Shown: positions 38,580-51,054, counted from the stretch's first letter. The stretch: DNA of 64,000 nt from Isoetes taiwanensis (GCA_021234155.1 JAJEKV010000096.1:874010-938009), one strand, 5' to 3'. Notes: generated by a model from the letters alone, not told the origin. Numbers and translations: made by a program.

Positions 38580-40629
38580 AATATCTTCTTGCATGATGCA
38601 TTTGAAATAATGCCTTAGTTGCATCTGTTGTTTTATGCAGGTTAACCATTTGCAAGAATCGTAAATCAATTTCAGGATAAAAGGTGCAGGGCCATTTAAG
38701 TAAACGGCTCAATCCTGAGAATCTTTTGGTGAATGCCCTGCATGATATTTTCCCTTCATCTCTCTTTAATTTCCATGCCTACTAATATTAACAGGCTGAG
38801 GCTGAGGCTGAGGCTGAGGTAATCTAAGGCCGCTTTCTGGCCTTACTGATGATTCTTCTTACAAAAAGAGGGAGCATGACACTGGTTACTCTTAGTTGCA
38901 AAGCTTGGCAATCTTAGTCCTAACGCCAAAAAAGCATAGTAGTGGCTTTGCTGGGGCCTTCTCATGTGGTGTAGATTGGAGAAAACAATGTGCTATTGAT
39001 GGAAAAATTGCATTCTATAAATGTTAGGCAAGAGTCAAAAATGGATTCTAAGACATGGATTGGTGAAAATTAATTTTTCTTTTATATTGACTTACAGGTA
39101 AGGCCATGCTTGCAAGGACATCAACAAGGTTTGTAAATGTTTTTGGCTACACTACGTCATTTTTACGTCATGCCAGACATAACATGACATTAAAATTGCT
39201 CTTGTTGCTTTCGATACTGAGTTAGTTGCTCGCCTTATAAAAAGTCCTTTGTATCTCTTTCAACTTTTATATGGACAGGACATGCATGTCATCATGTGAT
39301 TGTACAAGGCATCCGAAGCAATCGCTTAAATATGTGCAACTCTGTTTCTTTTTTATCACGAAAACAAACAACCCGGATCTGATCCTTACCTATTTCCTTG
39401 ATTGAACAAAACAGAATGAGAGTCCCCTTCTTGGGTCGAGAATCGTTCCAAAGATGTTCTTTGCTGCAACATGTCATTTTTTCGCCCGCTTTAATGCGAT
39501 CCGACTCATGGGCGCTTGATAAAGCGTATGAATATAGAATATTCTTGCTGGCCATGTTTTGCACTCCAGCTTAAATGCCATTTTTCATGCTAAAGGACCT
39601 TGCTAATTAAGTGAGAATCTAATCATTTTCGTTATCAGAGAAAGTTTGAGCATTTTATTTTCTGTTTTTCATTGGTTATTTTATGACTACAAGGACCGAA
39701 GGGTTTAAAGTTTAAAGGCATGTTGACATAAGAATCCGGTTCCTAAACGTGTGTATCCATATCCAGTTTCAAACCGCTGCCCGGCAAAGTGGTTGTTACA
39801 AAGCAAGTGATTCAAAGAAATTAAAAAAAAAAACATGTTGGGCATGTGTCACAACCGTAAGGCTCTAAATTATTCGGCTTGCCCACACCAAGACTCGAGC
39901 ATTATTTTGAGGATGTATTGCTGAATTTTGTTTAAACTATTTTGATTTGGCTCATGAGAAAAATTTTGAGCATTCTTTGTGAGGATGTACTGCTGAAATT
40001 CTATCGTGTAGACTAATTTTACTTCTAAGAAGAGGTGCATGGCTTTATAGGGTCTTTCTTCCATTCTCTTCTGATTTCTACTATTATTAGCATCAATAAT
40101 AGAAGTGTACAAGAAGTTCAAGCTATGATCTACATCAGTTTGGTTATATTAATTGATTATACTTGAGCAACTAAACTATGATGTCCAAATGATAATGCAT
40201 TTCCCTGGAAGCAAGATAGATTTAACTAGATTTAATCACCACAAACATCTGTGTTGGATATCACACATCATTAAACAGAGAATAAGCATCTAAGAAGCAG
40301 CATCTACCTTAAGATAATCTAAAATTGCGCCCAAAATAACTCCAAGTACCCTCTTTGGCTATTTCAATCTCATAACCCAAAGTTTAGAAAATTACAACAT
40401 AGAAAGAGAAAAATATTGTGCAGGATTCTAGGATTGCAAAATTGGAGTCGCAAAAAGTGAGCATGACCCCAAATAACTATGTAAGAGGAAAGATATATAA
40501 CTATGTAAGAGGAAAGATATAGTGAATGCATGGCAGAAATTGAGCTGCCCTATATTACTTTCTAACCTCTGGATTATAAACATTGGCTTATGGAAATAAC
40601 ACAAAAAGCACAATACAAAACGCACAACT

Positions 40630-41125
40630 TAAATATGGATGTTAAATTGGGAACAATCTCATAAAGTAATATGGATGTTAAATTGGGAACAATCTCATAA
40701 AGTTGTATGGTAAGGCTGGGCATGACTTTCCTTGGTACATGTTCAGGGCTTGAAAACCTTGACCAGGGCTTGAAAACCTTGCTAAGGGCTACATGAAGCC
40801 CCTTGCTGAGGGCAAGAGAGTACATGAAGCCATCCATCACATTTGACGGCTTAGGGGTAGATCTTTTTGTTGGTGCCGCACTCACAAATATGTACAGATG
40901 TGGAAATTTAAAGTATGACAAGGCAAACTCATAATGCACAAACAACTTCTTCAAGAAATGCTTAGAAAGTATAGTTCCAACAAAACCAACTTACATCGAA
41001 CCTACTTACATGGTCATGCTTGATGCATGCCCTACAATTTTGCCAAACAGTAAGCATATACACAACCAACTTACATGGTCATGTTTGATGCATGCACTGC
41101 AATTTTGCCAAAGGGTAAGCATATA
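40630..41125. repeat. Short tandem duplications inside Helitron A2
   Basis: Two copies of ATATGGATGTTAAATTGGG... (about 40632-40714), two of GGGCTTGAAAACCTTG (about 40746-40780), and two of a roughly 75-base unit starting TTACATGGTCATG(C/T)TTGATG (41007 and 41070). An earlier pair, AACTATGTAAGAGGAAAGAT, is at 40476-40520. Confidence 0.8.
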
Positions 41126-41627
41126 TATGAAAGCATTGTACAAAATAGTTGTGACCTACGTGTTAATTGCAATAAAGTTATTAGCATGTATGCAAATGTG
41201 GAGCCCATAGATATAGAAGAATGCCTAAACATGATCACACATCATTGACACTATTGCTTGCAAGCATAAACAGGCATGGTCATGATGCCATTCGTCTTTT
41301 ATTTAAAGAACTCATTCCAGATATTTAGGTCTATGCAACATGTAGGCTTTCAGATTGCATGTTCTAGAGTACCTGCCTAATGGAGTCCTTCTTGATCCCA
41401 ACATATGCCCAGCAACGCATAGACATCAACAACCCATAGACATCAACATCTCATAGACATGGCTACTTGCAATTTACAGGTTCCCTAAATGATCCAATGG
41501 CTTAAAAGTTATTGTATGCACGTGCACAGTTCTAATGGTCTAAAAGTTACTGAATATGCAAATGCACAAGTTCCCAACATTTATAGCTTCCAAAATTATG
41601 CCCAGCAACGCTGGGCACCCTTACTAG

Positions 41628-42422
41628 TCACTAGATAATCTCTCAAGGGCCAAACTCCTCAAGTATTGTTTACAAATGAATGATGGTGTCATGGCTGATT
41701 TATCAATGCCTGCAATGAACAAGTGGGATTTAAGCCAGCCCAACTCATCCATAGCATTACTGCATTCCATCAGACTAGAAGCTTTTATAACTTTATTTTT
41801 CAGTTTGGATCTAATGGTAGATTTCAACAACCTACGACTACGATCCAACTGCTCAGAATTAAGTGTCAGTCCTTGTGAAGAAAGAATGGCACATAAATCA
41901 TTCCACCCGTCTAAAACAGCCGCAATAAGCTCATGAAGATCTGGTTTCGACAAGGGGATGTGATTAAGCCCTTTGACAGTTTCTTGTTTTAGTAGCTTAT
42001 TATGAATAATATCTGAATTTAGTGTCAGGACATGACTTTCAGAATTACCACAATCTCTGATGAATGGACGAAAACGTTTCAAAGAGGTACAGTGACAAAT
42101 TGGAATGTTGGCACAGGAGAACTTACAAAAAGTATCAGCAGGTGAGTACCATAAATTGGACATATTCGCCTTATACCGCCAACCAAAGACGACTTGGGAG
42201 AGAATAGCATTGCAATCAGAATGGATGCACTGTGAAAGGACATCCTGAAATAGCACACGTACATTAATATGTTCCAGAGCACGGCTAACATATAAGATAT
42301 GAATGTAGAATGATCTCTCCTTATCCGCTTTCAGTAATACTTTTCTGCCACAATTGAATGTGATTGATTTGAGAAGAGGAATATCACATTCCTCTTGCGT
42401 CTCCTCCATGTAAATCTTAAAC
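41628..42422 (-). pseudogene. Reverse transcriptase, N-terminal half (element X2)
   Basis: The exon starts at 42422 after a good acceptor (GTGGTCTGCAG). Its first base completes a codon, so the preceding exon must end with two bases; the 99-bp exon does. It encodes FKIYMEETQEECD, a Cys/His-containing middle (CKFSCANIPICHC) and LSKPDLHELIAAVLDGWND. It then reads GIDKSAMTPSFICKQYL, which looks like the conserved 'xDKxxxxxxFxCKxxY' block just ahead of the RT core in this RT family. The frame runs into Helitron A2 at 41628. Without that insertion there is no stop before 36541. Confidence 0.7.
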
Positions 42423-44999
42423 CTGCAGACCACAAATATCAAGAAAGATGGAAGGGCCCAAATATAGATTAGGGGCAATTCCAAAAACCAGGATAATCAT
42501 AATGGTGGAAACCCCTTTGGAGTTATCCAAAGCTGAAAATTCATAACCCAAATACATATTACATGCAAACTAGAATTGAGAAATTAGACACATATAAGAA
42601 CATGAGTAACATGTCACTTAAGTATCTAAAAATCAGAAATAGACTAAAAATCAGAAATAAACTTAAAGAACGCAATAATGATTGTAGGGAGATGAAGTTT
42701 AGATAGTCAAAACCAGCTGAAAACCGTCATTACATAATCCATAAACTGAAGAAAAAACTGAAATAAACCAACAGACAGTAGCTATGAACTAAAACAAGTT
42801 CTCAAGATCACAGTTATTATATGATGAACTCTTCAAAATCCACACAGGTCTGGACGTGCTGTGTAATTTGTTAACATCACTGCTTCAGATTTGAGAAGAG
42901 CCTCTTTGAAGTCACAGCTATAAAAGGAGAAGTAGAAGAAGCTGTTACCCCACTTGATGGTCCAATTGCATGCTGCGTATTAGAAGGCGGTGCTCTTTTA
43001 TCAATGACAACAGTACCATGGTTAGAATGAGGAGTACCACGCCCTCGAGCAAATGGAGAATTATGGAAGCCACCACGTGAGTAGCCCCGTCCACGTCCCG
43101 TATAGTTGCGCTTATTGGATCTCTGCAATGTTTGGGCGTTGTCACTGCTCTGCGCAGGTGCATTCAGATTCAATTATTCAATTGACGCTTTTGAGGAGTA
43201 ACTTTTCTAGCCTTCAATGCTTGAGTGGTGAACGAAGGGGGCATAATCATTCTTTCAATGTTCCTAGCGCCTTCATAATCACCATATACATCCATAATGC
43301 CCTTCGGATTCTCTGCATTAAGAGCAAACTGGGCAGCACCATGTAACATCATTTCCCTAAGGAAATAAAAAACCATGAGTGCTCGAACTGCCTGCCAGGT
43401 GTTAGGAGTGCACATCCATTTCAAAAAGGCAGCAAACTGTCCTTCAATGGTATCACAGTTAGGAAAACACATATCAAGATGATGCACCATAAACCAGAGA
43501 ACATGGTCAAACCATAGAATGCCACCTTTACAAGCATCCTGATTAGCTTGAGCATCTGAAGAGGTACAGGAGCACTTAATGTATGGACGATGCCAATTCC
43601 ACATTAACTTATAATGCTCATCACCTCGGTTTTCATCGGTGTTCAGTTTGCCTCTTAAATAAAGCTTAACAGCGCTTGAACATCTCCGTGCATCAAACAT
43701 ATTCATGGTGATGTGGTTAAGGGTTACCTCCTGAAGGATACGGTTCCCATATAGCGCATCATTCATGCACTCCACTTTGACAATATCCTGTGCAGGATCG
43801 CTGAAATTGACTTTGACACCACTAAGATACATTAGCAGGTCAACACTAAATGGAGCAAGCAACTGGAGAGACCACATAGTCCACATCTTGTTGCCATGAT
43901 CATTAGCCAGCTCCTCAACAATCCTGGAAGGAACAATAGGATGATAGAATTTTCGAAATTTCTTATAAGGGAGTACCTCAACTTCATCGTCCTCATCTTC
44001 CTTGTTCATGATATGTATCGCTTCCTCATTAAGGGGCCGATTGGCCAGCATAGGATGTTCTTTGAAAGAACAAAAATCGGAAGCAGATGACCCAGATGAC
44101 CCAGAGGATGCACCCGGAGTATTGAAAGCTATAGCCTTTTCCAAACGGTTGAGAATATGCAGACATTGTTTGAATTCCTCAAAATCACCATCGATCATAT
44201 CATTTAATTGCTCAGAAAGCTGCTGAATGATATCCAAGGGTTTCTGCGCACGAGACATAGACATAACGCAGTTAGCCCATCCATTAACATCAATCGTGTT
44301 TGTGTTTAAGAAAGTGACACTTTCAGCAGCAGCAATAGTCTTCCTATGATGCTCAATAATGAACTGATGGAAATCTTCATCCTTGATCCATAACAAAAGC
44401 AACTGGGTAAATTTAGAAGGCGCAGGGATATCATCAGTATAACCCAACACTTTGAGTTCAGGGAACCAAGTGGGAGGAGCACACCTTCTATTTGCCATCT
44501 GCTATATCCACAGTAAGTGAAGCAAAGATAGAAATATACAAGCATGAAAACACTAGACAGCCATGAAATATGTACTCTGGCCAAAGAGTACAGGGCGGGC
44601 GCCACTAGGAAGGCGTGTGTGTGTTATCAGTGTGTGTGTAATATGCCCAAACAAGAGACATAACACAATAAAACATAACAAAGTACAACAATCATAACAA
44701 TGTTATGCAGTCCATAATACTTCATGAAAGTTTAGTGAAAAACAAAAGAATGAGCAAATGAGAACTGGTTTAACATGTTTGCTGTGGAATAACAGCTGGA
44801 AATGCACATTAGCCATCCGATATCATACCTTCAGATGAAGAGGAGGATAAATTTGATGGGAAATCTATACAATAATGTCCGAAGACAACGTAAATGCTGA
44901 AACAATAATAAATTTAACCAACACAGTAGTCCAATGGAAGATTGAGTAGAACGAATGTACGCAAATCCAAAACCTAAGTTTAAGGATTGATGCTGGTAC
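42423..44999 (-). other. Putative intron of RT element X2 containing the gag-like ORF
   Basis: The donor GTACC at 44999 follows the 99-bp exon; the acceptor CTGCAG ends at 42423. The two splice junctions share the string TG(G/A)TCTGCAGGT, so the intron lies between near-direct repeats. Splicing joins exon phases correctly and would exclude the gag-like ORF. That suggests unspliced RNA for the gag-like protein and spliced RNA for RT. This is inference only. Confidence 0.4.
42877..44498 (-). pseudogene. Gag-like protein with RGG tail (element X2), one frameshift
   Basis: The ATG at 44498 opens MANRRCAPPTWFPELKVLGY and continues for 442 codons, ending QLNN at 43170. An overlapping shifted frame runs to 42877 and adds an Arg/Gly-rich tail (GRGRGYSRGGFHNSPFARGR). 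I read this as one protein with a single frameshift, either a mutation or a programmed shift. The first part has a helical, acidic segment and a Ser/Gly linker (GASSGSSGSSASD), then a Cys/His/Trp-containing core (WNWHRPYIKCSC, ILWFDHVLWFMVHHLD). RGG tails bind RNA, so a nucleocapsid-like role is plausible. No family is recognised and no CCHC zinc knuckle is present. It lies upstream of the RT exon on the same strand. Confidence 0.55.
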
Positions 45000-45130
45000 C
45001 TGCAGATCATCCAAGAGCATAAGTTATAAGTTAGTATAAGGATAGTAACTAGACTTGGGAACTGCAGGCGTCAACACATCAATCCACTTGTTATCAATGT
45101 CCAAACTTAGAGATTGGAAAACATCAAACC
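44620..45130 (-). repeat. Segment shared by X1 and X2 (about 0.5 kb)
   Basis: It matches 32475-32960 from GTGTGTGTAATATGCCCAAAC onward at roughly 90 percent. Shared landmarks are CTTCAGATGAAGAGGAGGAT and AAACCTAAGTTTAAGGATTG. It spans the first part of the intron and the 99-bp exon. Confidence 0.9.
45000..45105 (-). pseudogene. Conserved exon of RT element copy X2, disrupted by a 7-bp duplication
   Basis: This is the same exon as 32822-32920 but 106 bases long. A duplicated AACTTAT adds an in-frame TAA right after YPYTNL. The other two copies keep 99 bases. So the copy with the long RT frame is itself damaged here. Confidence 0.65.
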
Positions 45131-45931
45131 ATTCTACTATTATGAAATCATCATATGAAATAGCTGTGTAAACACTAAGAATGTAGAAAGCACATTTGCT
45201 TTGCATTAATAAGAACTGAGAACCTGAATAGCTACCACTGGTCAGATGTATGTAATACAGCACAGGGTTATGCAGACTAGTAAGACCGACCATCAAATCC
45301 ATGGTCAATCACGATTATCTATCAATTGACTATACATAAATAATGGAATCAGAAACTGATATCATCTCCAAGTAAGGCACTAACAACTTGCAATTGCCTT
45401 ACATCAAGCAACCACAAAATAATGCATCATAGTACAGATGTAAAATCTGTAGACTGGTTGACATAAAATCATGATTATAATGGAATTACATGCTGAAACC
45501 ATGATCGAGCACAGCCATGAGTGTTTACCTATGACAAACCATAAGAGAAAACCGAACAAATGAAGAAAGAACAAATGAAAAACAAAGACAGAAGAAATGA
45601 AAAAACGAAAACAACAAAAGAAGGAAGAAAGACAACGAAAAAAACAGAGATAGAAGCAAAGGAAACAACAAGGAAGCAGAGCAGAGACAAGACAAGGGCC
45701 ATCACAGAGAAAAGCAACGGAGAAAAAGAGCAGAAAGAAGAAACGAAAGACAGAAAGACAAGGAGAAGAAAAATTTTTAAAAAATCGACCAAGGAGCAAC
45801 AAAAACAACCAAAAACGACCAAAGGTGGACAGACCGGGCAAGAAAGGGGACAAACCTGACAAGACGGCCGTACACAGGGCACCGACTGTCCAACGCCAAC
45901 AGGGGAACCAAAGAGAAGTAAAAAAAGGGAA
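45110..45931 (-). other. Leader region of RT element X2
   Basis: On the minus strand this is a T/C-rich leader. It includes GTACGGCCGTCTTGTCAGG (about 45862-45880), matching a similar block in X1 near 34840. Long open stretches on the minus strand (45404-45946) are Phe/Leu/Ser-rich by composition and are not taken as genes. The region is cut by B2 at 45931/45932. Confidence 0.5.
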
Positions 45932-46084
45932 CAAGGTGCTGCGCACGGAGGGTTGCCCTCCATGGCCGAAGAGTGAAATGGCTTATGTTGTAGTTGTAGA
46001 CAATAGAGTATTTGAATCGAAATTGCTATTTTAAGACATTGACATTTTGTGAAGGTGATGTTACGCATTCGCATTCGCATTTGC

Positions 46085-46560
46085 ATTTGCATTTTACTTT
46101 ACGACATCGACAGGCTCGAGCTTCTCAACCACCAACTCGTTACGGAGCTCTCTGTGACAGCCATCGTTGCCACGTTTCGAGATCGCACCACGGGAACCAT
46201 GCTACACACGGCAAATATATATAGGCACCACGGCGGGAGCATGCAGCAATTCCTTGACAATATTAGAGCGATTGCTGAGAGTTCAACATCGCAATCCACG
46301 CTTGGAGCCAATGCTGCTAGGACTGTCCTCATGGGAGATTTCAACATAGATGCCCTGCGACAAAACAACATCATCGCGGCGTTATAGGCCACGATGCCCG
46401 GCCATGTCCAACAAGTGAATGCCGCCACGTGCTCCGCGGCACTGCTTGACCATATCTGGACAAACTTCAAGCCCGCCTTTTTGACATCGGCCATTGCTAC
46501 TCTTTGGGCGACCATAGACGAGCATATATATAGTGTTCACTTGAAGGTGGCAATGTGTGG
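46085..46560 (+). pseudogene. Endonuclease/exonuclease/phosphatase domain fragment
   Basis: The frame reads VLMGDFNIDALRQN, then a stop, then CSAALLDHIWTNFKP. The GDFN and LDHIW blocks are the later catalytic motifs of EEP endonucleases. The closing SDH block is degenerate (TIDEH). Such domains occur in LINEs and in Helentron proteins. It lies in B2 but on the opposite strand from the captured kinesin exons. It is dead because of the internal stop and missing N-terminus. Confidence 0.6.
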
Positions 46561-46599
46561 AGGAATTTAGTGTCGTTTTGCAAATTTAGTCATTTGTTA

Positions 46600-49500
46600 A
46601 TATAAGCGAATCTTTATCATTTAAGTTACGTATTGGATTTGTCTTTGAATTTGATAATGTTATAACCTAACCAAATATAAAATTTATGCACCGGAAAGAT
46701 GCATGTATATTATTTTTGTGCTATAAAACCAAGGTGAGCTAATAAACAGAACTCAAAATCTTTGCAGTCCCTTTGTTCAGCTTTGCCAAATTTCTGGCAG
46801 AACAAATAATCGACGAGCAGATCTATTGACAGACATTATAATGCACTGGCCTTCAACAAACAGAGCGTAGAGTCCATCTGGAGGCGTTCCTTACATGACA
46901 ATACCATTGTCAGGTGCAGCTAAGTAGTTTAGGGTGACGATGGATGATTCAGCACGTGGTCTTTTTGTTTGCAAACGTAGGACTATGTTTTTGCAAAGTT
47001 TAAGGAGGTCCATCTTCCGCCTTTGAAAATCTTATCTAGTTCAAACAATTTTCCATATTGGATAATCTTAAAAATATTGCAAGACCTAGCCAGAAAGAAA
47101 TGCAACCTCATTAGATTTTACAAAACGTGTGCCATACATTCTATGCACGTGGAATTGGAACGTAAGAACGACAAACCTTTGTGACATTAAGGATTTTCAG
47201 GGGCCTCTAAGCTGAAGGTGGAATGTATCATCCGGATGGGCAATGCCACAGAAACATCAACATCATGGCAGATCAACAATTTGATAAAAACTCACGTCTT
47301 CAAAATTAGTGACCTTAAATATTATATTTTTGTCTGAAACTTGAGATTGGCATAGGGAGTGCAAAATACCCAGATGATACCCCTTGACTGCCTTCAAATT
47401 CTTTAGCCTTTTATACAATGACTTAGCCTCTCATATTCTTCCCAAATTATCATTAAGCATGACAAGCAACTTCAATGTCAACATAACCTTCTTATGATTG
47501 CTAAACATTGTGTCTGCAACTGATAGAGCAAACTGTCCACAAAGGTAACAGTTGTAGGGTTTTGTTGCATGCGTGAATAACATAGTTATATTTTCTGCTA
47601 GTTATGTTATCGATTCATATTAAATTCTACTGATCTCAAGGAGTGAAGGCAATTTAAGGTTTTTTTGCACAAAACATATCGGCAAAAATGAGGGCAAAAA
47701 TTACTCGCTTAATTTTCACTGTTGCTTAATTGTATGCGTGGGATTTGCAGATCTTGGTTGCTTCCGGCCATAAAATGGAATACTAACATGCAGGGAGCAG
47801 CTTATGCAAATTTCTCGACGATGGGGGCATTAATTTGAAAGCATCGGATAATTCTACAAATTGAAAAAGCTCGGATTCATCCTTTGCAACAAATGCCTTG
47901 GCGTGTTTCTAGTTCAAACCTACTCCTCTATCACGTAATTTACCATATTTATATTGCAAAAGGCTTCCGTAATATTTTTGCTATCCTCAAACAAATATAT
48001 GTACCAATCGCCCCTCCTTGAACGTAATAATTTATCACTTTATGATCCAAGCACGTAAATATTTCCCATTCTTCCAAGAATGTCCCTTGCATAGCTCGAA
48101 ATTGTCTAGTAATCCTATGCATGTATAGCAGGCAGCCAAAATACCAACAGGCTCGAATTGCGCAGGTTTGCCAGGCAGCCGGACTACAACCTAATACCAT
48201 GATATACACACCTGCACCTACGAAACCACCACACACACCACCGCAAAGGCGCCAAAGGACGTTCCGCTCAAATTTAATTGCATCTACCCATTACCAAAAA
48301 GATCTTCAAAGTCGGTCAAGCACAAAGTGAAAATAACGCCATGGCCGCCCAATCCCGTATTATAGCCAAACACCTAGCAAATGGCTTCTCTCCTAAGATA
48401 ACTCCTCAGAAAAGAACGGCCTTGACAAAAAAGAAAAATGCTTCACAACGTCCATAACGAGTGGTCTTAGCAATGAAGCACCTGTCACGCACACTGTCTT
48501 GGCCATGCTCACATGTCTGCACGCAAATTGATGGCTTCAAAAGGCTCAAAGCTAAACACTAGAAAAAGGATGGGATTTCAAGGTCAACACTGGTTGCAAA
48601 AATCGTTTCCCAACGTGGCTTCTACTGTCAAACATGTTCTGAAAATACCATGCATTTTTTGCTCAGTTGCACGAATGTCTAGCAAGCAATAGTGAATAAT
48701 TAATATTGCAGACAGAATGAAAAAAGGGACACAAAAAATAAACATGTACTTTCAGACATGCAGCGACAGGGAAAGCGGACATGTAATCATTGCAAAATAA
48801 TTCATGATGCAGCAATCATCCAGCTGAGCTTTGCAATTAATAACCCAAACTGGAGCAGAATCTGCCAATGCAAAATCTCATTGAAATTGAATCCTTCTAA
48901 GGATCCGTCTACAATGTTTCAAGATTTTACACACTTGGTTTCTTACTGGCACTATTTGAATGTTAAACATTGCAACTAAAATCTATCTGCACTGCACTAG
49001 CAAAAAGATTTCTAAGTGCATAAGCTCTGGACTATAAATTTTACCTCTGTGTGTGCCTTCCTGTTATTCAGCTTTATATCTTCATTGTAATGTGCAGAAC
49101 CATTTGTCCACTTTAGCGAGGCAATCTTTAAAGTTTGTGGTGCAAAGCTCCATCTCAAGATCCTTTTAATTGCCCCATGCAATATCTGGTATCCATTCCC
49201 AGATCTGCCACTACAACATTCAAATTAGTATGCATGCATATGATTTCTTTCCTTTTATGTTAAATGTGCAAATGACAATATGATGCAAGCCTATCCAGAA
49301 AATGACGAACACATTGTATATATAGACGCCAATTAATGCTGCAAGCTAGTTATCAACTGCAAACAATAGTGTAATCTCTGCAGAAGTAACTAAAGTAGTT
49401 CTTCACTATAAAGAAACAATTACGAAGAAATTACTACAGCTCACCCCAGTCATGAATTGCATGGTTGTGAATAGGCCCATCAACCATAACAAATCTCTGC

Positions 49501-49730
49501 ATGAACTGAAAGGATGTTACCCGGACTGGAATCAAAGCAAAAACTAGAGTAATAAGATGCTAACCTGCAATGGTGGCTATGACGGCGTGCAGGATAGCAC
49601 CACATTATCAAAGCGCCTACAAATCTCAGCTATGTGATTCTTTGAAACAATAACTATCATAGTTGCAATAAACAATGGTCGTCATGCTCATTTGATGTAA
49701 AGTAAAAAAGAAAGGCATTTAAGTCAGAAA
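46600..49730. other. No recognised gene (interior of B2)
   Basis: AT-rich and stop-rich. Some of it may be introns or decayed exons of the kinesin fragment, whose readable exons begin at 49739. Candidate exon-like minus-strand stretches near 49080-49200 and 49570-49640 contain stops and were not assigned. Confidence 0.4.
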
Positions 49731-49738
49731 CAATACCT

Positions 49739-50834
49739 CAACTTCGTTTCCCGCATAAGCAAACAGGGCCTTAACCTCGTTCAACTTTAGAAGTTTTTCT
49801 TGGTTATGTGTTGTTTTCGATGGTGATAGACTTGTCAATCAATGTGCCAATTAAAGACGAAGAAAATTACACAAATGAAAGGCAAAAAACAGATTAGAAC
49901 ACCTTTCTTGGCTGTTCTCCTTGCGATAAAGGGCGGCCTTCAAATTCCTCTATGATTCTCTTAATAATGATGTCAATCGTCTGCATAACACAAGCTTAAA
50001 CATGTATATTGTATATTTATTTCGGTTTAGAAGATGATAGATGTATCTCACCGAGGGAAGTTCATTGGACTGCTTGCTCTCCACAATTGTGCGGACAAGG
50101 CTCGAAAGGGACTGAATAGAAGCCTGCATTTGTAATTATTTACCCATGAATCCAAAGCCTCTCAGGAGAGCATAACTAGAATGAAAAGTTGCAGTACATC
50201 TATGTTGCTGAGTGTCCTTTGATTTTCTACGATTGGAAGATCTTGTATAGACCTTGGCTTCAATTGGAATAAGTCCCGCAGTCTTATGCAAACATCATGA
50301 ATCAGACTACAGGTTGAATCTGCAATGTAAACATTCAAACCCATTTGTCGATGCACATAAGATCCTAAAACGTGCAGAACCATGTCTGGACGAACCTGAG
50401 ATGGTAAACTCACAAGGGAAGTTTTCTACATCATGGTGGATGGCCCCAGATTCCCAGTGCCTGGTATTGGTCTGACAATCAGAACCTCCAAACTTGCAGA
50501 GGGGTAGTTAAGCTTGGCAAGCAGGCCCTGCATCTGTAAGCATTCTTCTCTTCCAAGGCTGGCTACATTTCCTGGTAGCCAAATCGCCAGGGTTCATTCC
50601 ACTGATGGACGAAGTAAAGGCTGCTTTAGCTGCATTTACGCTTCCCTGACATGGAGACTTCATAAGAGCTGCATATTTCCAAACCCCTAATCCGCCAGTT
50701 TGTCTCCATTCGTGGTAGGACTTCAGTACCAATATACAATCCACCACTGGCGGCAGATATATGGCATCGGATTTCTGGAAAACATGCCCCTGGAGCCCAT
50801 TTCCAAGTAGAGGAAAGAGTCCAAACAAAATCAC
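49739..50834 (-). pseudogene. Kinesin-14 with calponin-homology domain (KCH type), captured fragment
   Basis: Exons on the minus strand follow one another with good splice sites. The first (about 50834-50640) has VVDCILVLKSYHEWRQTGG and LGVWKYAALMKSP, matching the end of the calponin-homology domain of plant KCH kinesins. The next (about 50413-50200) reads LRDLFQLKPRSIQDLP. Then 50119-50053 reads ASIQSLSSLVRTIVESKQSN, 49980-49903 reads IDIIIKRIIEEFEGRPLSQ, and 49802-49739 reads EKLLKLNEVKALFAYAGNE. The pattern 'LVRxxxxxKxxxELPxxxxxxxxxxxEEFExR' is typical of the region between the CH and motor domains. The motor domain and the CH start are absent. Intact family members link actin and microtubules. 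Introns are retained, so this is a genomic copy, probably picked up by B2. Confidence 0.65.
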
Positions 50835-51054
50835 AATCTTGAAAAATCAATTGCTCATATACATGCTCCAGGCATGACGGCTTCCAGAGGCAAGCAAAAT
50901 CGATAGGCACAGCCATTGAGCCTAGAGTGGCTCTCAAAAATTCGTATAATAGGTAACTGCGCGTCTCTCTTCTGACATTCCGGCGATTCTGGCCTTGCCA
51001 GTTACCCGGTTGCAAGGAGTCGTGGAGTTCTTTACATCTGACCGAGAGTTTACA

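Larger units (their letters stand above)
37904..41627 (+). mobile_element. Helitron A2, complete and non-autonomous (3724 bp)
   Basis: It begins TCTTATAATG after an A (37903). It ends with TGCCCAGC-AAC-GCTGGGCA (8-bp hairpin), CCCTTA and CTAG, followed by T (41628). The insertion is A^T with no target duplication. Joining 37903 to 41628 restores the minus-strand RT frame codon for codon (SSDDFLPC). No Rep/helicase is present. A GC-rich piece near its start (38027-38580) resembles the 5' end of a host gene and may be captured. The interior has several recent tandem duplications. Confidence 0.92.

Noticed and set aside
45404-46092. Phe/Leu-rich minus-strand frames that look like membrane proteins (also 34431-35426, 35446-36163 and 51112-51688)
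   Set aside because: They come from the A-rich plus strand of the RT-element leader; the same sequence gives such frames in all three registers and there are no conserved motifs.
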